Shown here one piece after another: positions 58,825 to 64,000 of a DNA stretch of 64,000 nucleotides. A program made the translations under genes and the position numbers. Position 1 is the first letter of the stretch; the number at the start of each line of letters is the position of its first letter. The notes under the pieces were generated by a model. It saw only the letters and a program-made list of their open reading frames with translations. It did no database searches and was not told where the DNA came from. The DNA comes from Hypomyces perniciosus (Eukaryota; Ascomycota; Sordariomycetes; Hypocreales; Hypocreaceae), in NCBI GenBank assembly GCA_008477525.1, contig SPDT01000006.1, positions 4,739,501 to 4,803,500 on the forward strand, written 5' to 3'.

Positions 58825-60875
58825 GATGGGCAAATGTTGATATGGTATTGTGATCAATAATGAGTGAATGAATAAGAGGGCTGTTGGACATTATTCGTTA
58901 GCACGCCATGACTATAAGAGAGATTGTATGAATGGTAGAATGGAATTGACAAGGCAACGAGTGCCACTGAACGATGTTGCTAGTAGAGTTGGTCCTGCAA
59001 GCCTTTGAGTGGCGGCGGTGGTGGTGGTAATAGTCGTAGTAGTAGTAGTGATGTCGATGGCCATCTCGTTCCGCAGAGGGGTTGGCCTCCCCAGCCTCCA
59101 AACTGTCACACCATCACGGACTCGATACCTCCGTGTGTCGCAGCGAAACAGAGATGGTTCGGGATGAATTCCACAGAACAGGGGAAATAAGCTGCAGCAA
59201 CTCACTTTTGTCGCCTTTGCCAAGTTTCGGAAAGGACGTAGTCGTTCAATGCTCGTAATGACTGTTGGGGTCGGCTGGCGAACAGCAAAAAAGGGACGCG
59301 AGGCCTATGGGGGAGACTGGAGAGAGAGAGAGACTGAGAGAGGAATGATCGGACGGATGCGCAGCTGAAAGAATGAAGCTGTGCAATCCAAAAAGAGGGT
59401 TATTCTCGAAACGAACGTAAAGGCGCCTCTCCTCCCAAGAATGTGGTTTCTGTCCCGTCAACGGTGATGATGGATGGTGGTTGAATAGAGGATCAAATTG
59501 GAAAATTCACAAGAGGGAAAAGCAACGAGGGCCTGAGGAGTACTCGTATTGCGCCAGCACAGCCCGGGCGGTCTCTCTAGCACTGCAATGCACTGCGCTA
59601 CAGAAAAGCAGAACAGCGCCTTTGTTAGGGCCTTAGTGCAGTGGAGGCCAGCGGAAATTACGTACAGGCGCTAAATAGTGGCTCGCTGGCCCTCCATTGG
59701 CCCTCTGTTGACCCTCCGTTGGCCGTGCCCCTGACGCTTGTGTCGCCAGCAGCCAATGGCTGGACATTCCCTCTCCAGGGGGTGGCATGCACTATAGCCT
59801 ATACGGCCTTTAGCGGCCAATGCCCCTCAAAATGCTCAAACCCCCCTGAAGGGACTGGCGGCTCAGTGGTCTTCATTGGCTACTAGGCGTTCCATGGCCA
59901 TGGCCAACGCTCCCAAGCTTCTCCCTACCGATCCTGCCAAGGCCTCTTGATGCTCTAATGGGGGTGACGCAGGGGCGAATCGCGAACTGAAGGCTGTTAC
60001 GCATGAAGACAGCCAAGAAGACGACCAAGAAGACGACCCCAAGACGCGGCTCAAAAATGGCAAAATGGTATTCTGTATTAGTGTACGAAGTATAGGTAGA
60101 AGTAGAAGCCAACGAAATATTGTTTCGCTCTATCAGTGCTGATGTTTTTAATGCTGTACCGTTATTGTAACGCTGTTGGAATGCCGTGCCGGTTCCCCCT
60201 GAGTGAAATATTGTGCTGTTGTTTTGTTTTGTTTGTTTGTTTGCTTGCTATCGATTTTATTGTGGTTATCGATATGCGTGGAGACCACCATCCATGCCCC
60301 ATTGCTGACATAACCAACTCTACCTTACCAGAACATAAAATTGATTCGACTTCAACACCAAGATAACCGCCCGGTCCTCATCAATCCCTTGGCAAAGATG
60401 ACGCGATGCCATTGCCGCCTGCGTATTCAGGACCAATAAATCCAATACTAGCTGCAAGGAAAAGAGAAATGCAGATCAAACGCCTCTCTAACGCCTCCTC
60501 CCCCGCCATCTCACATTCACCAACAGACACACACCTACTTCGTACCCTACATCTTATTACCTGAAAGCCACGGCGCTGCAAGTTATTCTACAAATTAGTT
60601 ACTACTACTGCTAAATAATAGAATCGTGGATCTCACCGAGGAACTGCCTAGTCCAAGCCTCGGCGCCTCCCATGCGAACCTCTCACACTCGTTTGCTTCA
60701 GCCTCGTATTACGAAGCATTTATCATGACAAGGCTATTATTGCCATGGTTCAACTACATTGTTACTACTACTTGTATTTCGTGAAGGGCCGTTTCGGGCA
60801 TCCTGCATATACTGTTAGTGGTATGTTTCTCCTCACACTCGACGCCAGCCTCAGGATACCGCTGCAGTTCCACTG
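58825..60875. other. Intergenic, about 2 kb
   Basis: No gene supported. It starts with the promoter of the membrane-protein gene and has CAC/GTA trinucleotide-rich tracts near 59010-59050. Confidence 0.5.
59691..59880. promoter_or_regulatory. Cluster of four CCAAT boxes
   Basis: ATTGG at 59696 and 59875 and CCAAT at 59753 and 59817 lie within 184 bp, with CCCTCCRTTGGCC-type short repeats. CCAAT is the core of the HAP/CBC complex. No gene to be controlled is visible nearby. Confidence 0.3.
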
Positions 60876-61990
60876 TTAACAACGGTAGGGCGCAAAGCCA
60901 AGCAGCTCTGCTGCTAGTTTTGCTGTTCTCGCCTCATTCCCTTGCTGTGAGCGTCGTGGGTTGCCGTCGTGCGCCTGCATAACGCTTGCAAGACCCACGG
61001 CTATATACTCAATAAGCGGCCGGGCTCGCCGAAACTCCGGGCCCAGCATTGTCAACACTGTGTGGATGCATCATGATCGAGGGCAAAGGACATGGGTAGG
61101 CACAGCTCGCTGCTGGCCTGAATGCTATACTGTCCTGGTGTCTGGCTACGATCCAATATTTCAACTCCATCACACTCTCCGTACTCAGTGTGACCGATTC
61201 GATTGCCCGGCTGCATTGTCACCGGGGAATCAATACTCCCTCGCCTATGCAAACCGGCTGATGATGCCGACATTTTTGTTACTGATATGGTCTTGTGGTG
61301 CCGACATAGATGCCCAGTTCTCCAGGATTGGTGCGCATAAAGCCTCTATCCAATCTGCTGCACCAAGTACTTCATATGGTATCTAGTAGCTGCACAGTTG
61401 GGGAGAAACGGAACCGCATCCATGATGCAGGCTACCGCTATGCAGTCGATTCTTGCTTGATATGAGAAATTTGCCACGTAATACTCGGGTATTCGCCCGC
61501 TGGCAACAAGTCACGCCTCTCACCGCATATTTCCATTCAGCGTGTGACGCCAAGAGAGAATTGGGTCCTATAGGCCTCCAATATCAGATAGGCTTCTCAG
61601 GAAGCACGTCCCGGACTGCAGCCTTGAAGACCTGCTTGCTGTTTGAGGCGATGCTGTTGCTCTAGGCATTGATACAGCTGTCGCAAGCCTTTCAACACCC
61701 AAACTCAGGCCGACAAAGCCGGTAACCAGGTCAGACCTGTCCCTCTGAAGTACGGGGACGACTCAAACAATCCAGACGGCCAGAGCATCGAAGCAACTCG
61801 CAAGGTTGACTTTGGTATGGGCGAAAGAAGGGATGATTTCATGTACTAGGTCCGGAAGAGAGCCAATGCTTCCGACCTCCGCATCCATTGTACATCCAAG
61901 TCTCGAAAATTTGCCCAAGGCAAACATGCCAGCCTGTATCACGAACGGGAGTTACCCATGTATGACCACCCCAACCCAGGCAATAGTGTA
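60876..61990 (-). pseudogene. Remnants of a decayed minus-strand gene
   Basis: The frame between about 61985 and 61520 reads protein-like (GMFALGKFSRLGCTMDAEVG, SLPDLVHEIIPSF, VVPVLQRDRSDLVTGF) but is broken by TAA at 61954-61952, TGA at 61765-61763 and TAG at 61570-61568. A separate 57-codon open piece at 61049-60876 (MLTMLGPEFRRARPLIEYIA, ending in a stop) could be its C-terminus. TAA and TAG would come from CAA and CAG by CpA-to-TpA change. The family is not recognised; a fungal transcription-factor middle region is one guess. Low confidence that both parts belong together. Confidence 0.3.
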
Positions 61991-64000
61991 GGAACATTTG
62001 CCGAGGTCATGATCTGGTCAAGACAAAAGGAGTAGTGATGTACATCTCGATAATATCGGACGGAATAGAAATGTGAGTCGCTTCAGATCTGTCATATTGC
62101 AGTTCCAGACACCATCTGCAGAATCCTGCTAACAGTGCCATCCCTGTTTTGAGATGGATAAGTGTCCACCGAAAACTTCCACTGTTATGGGTCGAGTTCT
62201 AAACGAGATCTCGGCCGAGAAAATGCCTCTGCAAGTGATTCAGGCCGACTCAACATTCCTGAGCGGGGTGATGGGAGGAGATTTCATGTTTATCCACTCC
62301 GTGTTCCGATGGGCAATCCGTATGTCAACGACATGGATTTGTGAGGGATGCTATTGAGAATACCTGTACGGAGTACTTCGTAGTACCTACCTCTCTCACC
62401 CAGGTGTGCGGGCATGTCATTTTGATGAGAGATGTTCCATCGACCTTGTGGCGAGTAGTCGTTGATTCCCAATAGGGAATATGCAACCTCAATCGGGTTT
62501 ATCGGTGATGATTCGCTCGCCTATTATGGTCATGATCGAAACTTCTGCTTCATACTATTACTCGTAAACCACGTTTGCACGCTGCTGGTCCCCGTCGGCT
62601 GCTGGCAGACCCCATGACCGCCCTTGCTCCAGTCAAATGGACGAGGCGTCGTTTGATGACACAGGTCCTTCAAACGAGAAACGAGTTGGTGTGACACGGA
62701 ACCCGGGCGCAGTCTACGCTGGGGATAGCAGCCACTCCCGCAGCCATCAAGACGGCCTTCCAACGCCTTTTGCACTACTACTACCCATTTTGCACAACCT
62801 CTCCCGGCATACAAGTGCTCGTAGGCATCGGTATAGGCGGCGGTGGGTATGGTTGAGAGGGGCCAAGGGGTGATATAGATGAGACTATTGGGGATTCCTA
62901 AGGAAGGCCAGGACAATTGCGACCCTAAGTAGTACCTGTCAACTCCTCGAAACGTCCCTCCCTCGGGATAGGGCAATTATTGTAAATGTGCTCCGCTGCC
63001 CTACCAAAGTTACGTGTACTCAAACGCACTCAGCCGTGCTTAGGTGAGACACTCACGAGGGTCCAGTGGAGCGTGGGGAGAAACACGGCATGATGAGCGG
63101 CAAATTGGCGAGCGATCAAACAGTAGTAGTAGTAACAACAGAGGGCTTTGTGGCAGCGAGAAAGAATGAAAGAGCGGAGAAAAACAAAACCAAGGCTGTC
63201 ATTCGAGGATGGCGGAGGGGGAAAGCGGCGATGCTGCTGTACTCGTACTCCATCTCCGTACTCCGTACACCTGCACAGACTAGAGTTATGCATGGCCAAC
63301 AAGGCAGCAGCAGCATCGCATGTATGTTGTCCTTGGGGGCCGGCGTACAGTGGGCGGTTGACTCCTTCGCTTCTCCATTGTGAGACGTCTTTGATTCTAC
63401 GGTGGTGAGTGTGTTCGCCTCGTCTCCGTGGTTCGGGCTGGTCTGGTCGCTCGCCCTGTGCACAGCAGCAAATGGTTCGTGAGATACTGGAACAAACATT
63501 TGAAACCGAATCTTGATGCTTGACGTCGTGTGGGGTCAGGGCACACTCGCAGTAGATTCAAGTCTCAACGGCCTCCCTGCCTGGCCGGGGACTCATGTCT
63601 CTGTCACGACTCACCTGCACGCCGATGTGAAGATTCCCGTATGCAAATGACGGACTGGCGGTGTTTCTTGTTGCCTTGGCTGGCTGGCTGGTTGGCTGAA
63701 GCAAGAGAGAAAGCGGGTGTCTGTTTAGTTTGGTGGCCACGGCTGTGATACTGCTGGTGCTTGTGCTCGTATGTATGTATGAAGTAGTACTACTCCTCAT
63801 ACGACGTCGGAATATCTATGTCTCCATACGAGGAGAATGTTTGGCAAGGGTCGTAGTTGCTGTCGGATCTTGAGATTGGTTTGCGCCCGATATCCGACTC
63901 TCCGTCTCCCCGTTTCTCTTAATTTCACAGTCTTCTCCTGGTCTCATCATCGGGCTCCATAGCAACACTAATAGGAGGCCGTATTGACGGAAAATTCTGA
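61991..64000. other. Right end of the window, no supported gene
   Basis: No gene recognised. A short minus-strand fragment near 62340-62300 (SMSLTYGLPIG) may belong to the decayed gene to its left. TACGGAGTA/TACTTCGTA words occur near 62367-62383 and 63254. The terminal kilobase may be the upstream region of a gene beyond the edge. Confidence 0.45.

Noticed and set aside
1..64000. Search for tRNA, rRNA and secondary-metabolite cluster genes
   Set aside because: No B-box with a paired cloverleaf was seen by eye, no rRNA sequence, and no PKS, NRPS or terpene synthase; a tRNA could still be missed without a scan program.

Overview
The window looks like chromosomal DNA of a filamentous ascomycete (Pezizomycotina, most likely Sordariomycetes and perhaps Hypocreales). 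The protein-coding genes carry short spliceosomal introns, mostly about 40-130 nt, with GTAAGT/GTATGT/GTGAGT-type donors and TAG/CAG acceptors. The gene content is typical of these fungi: Ku80, topoisomerase III, PacC, a Stb3-like protein, Pam18, an ING-family protein, a DUF3602 protein and a Zn2Cys6 regulator. Exons were joined by hand from reading frame, splice sites and family expectation. Each spliced model given keeps frame from start to stop, but none is confirmed by transcripts.

Layout. 0-7.4 kb: the 5' part of an ING-family gene cut by the left edge, a small bactofilin-like beta-helix protein, a multi-pass membrane protein and a C2H2 zinc-finger protein, all on the minus strand. 7.4-12.6 kb: about 5 kb with no convincing gene. 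12.6-16.2 kb: a DUF3602 protein and a nine-exon membrane-anchored TAP-like hydrolase. 16.2-18.7 kb: AT-rich accessory DNA with a 341-bp inverted-repeat element and an orphan coding-like stretch. 18.7-35.1 kb is a dense block: a secreted BBE-type FAD oxidase, Pam18/Tim14, a Gfd2/YDR514C-like nuclease-fold protein, Ku80, a TMEM205-like DUF4149 protein, a small conserved protein, a Pho13-type phosphatase, a DUF1295 membrane protein and topoisomerase III. 35.1-43 kb: a Stb3-like regulator between long gene-free stretches. 43-45.5 kb: pacC with a promoter crowded with its own recognition hexamer. 46.6-49.7 kb: two tandem small secreted CCCC-module proteins, then a gene graveyard with a pseudogene carrying TAG stops. 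49.7-58.8 kb: a zinc alcohol dehydrogenase, a regulator with two Zn2Cys6 clusters and a single-pass membrane protein. 58.8-64 kb: mostly gene-free, with remnants of at least one decayed minus-strand gene.

Most genes look like independent housekeeping or regulatory genes; I see no biosynthetic cluster. The accessory signals are the two CCCC-module secreted proteins, the inverted-repeat element beside the BBE oxidase, the decayed genes with CAG-to-TAG type stops (compatible with repeat-induced point mutation), and a short palindrome-forming word family (TACGGAGTA/TACTCCGTA and TACTTCGTA/TACGAAGTA) scattered through almost every intergenic stretch. No tRNA, rRNA or CRISPR array was recognised.
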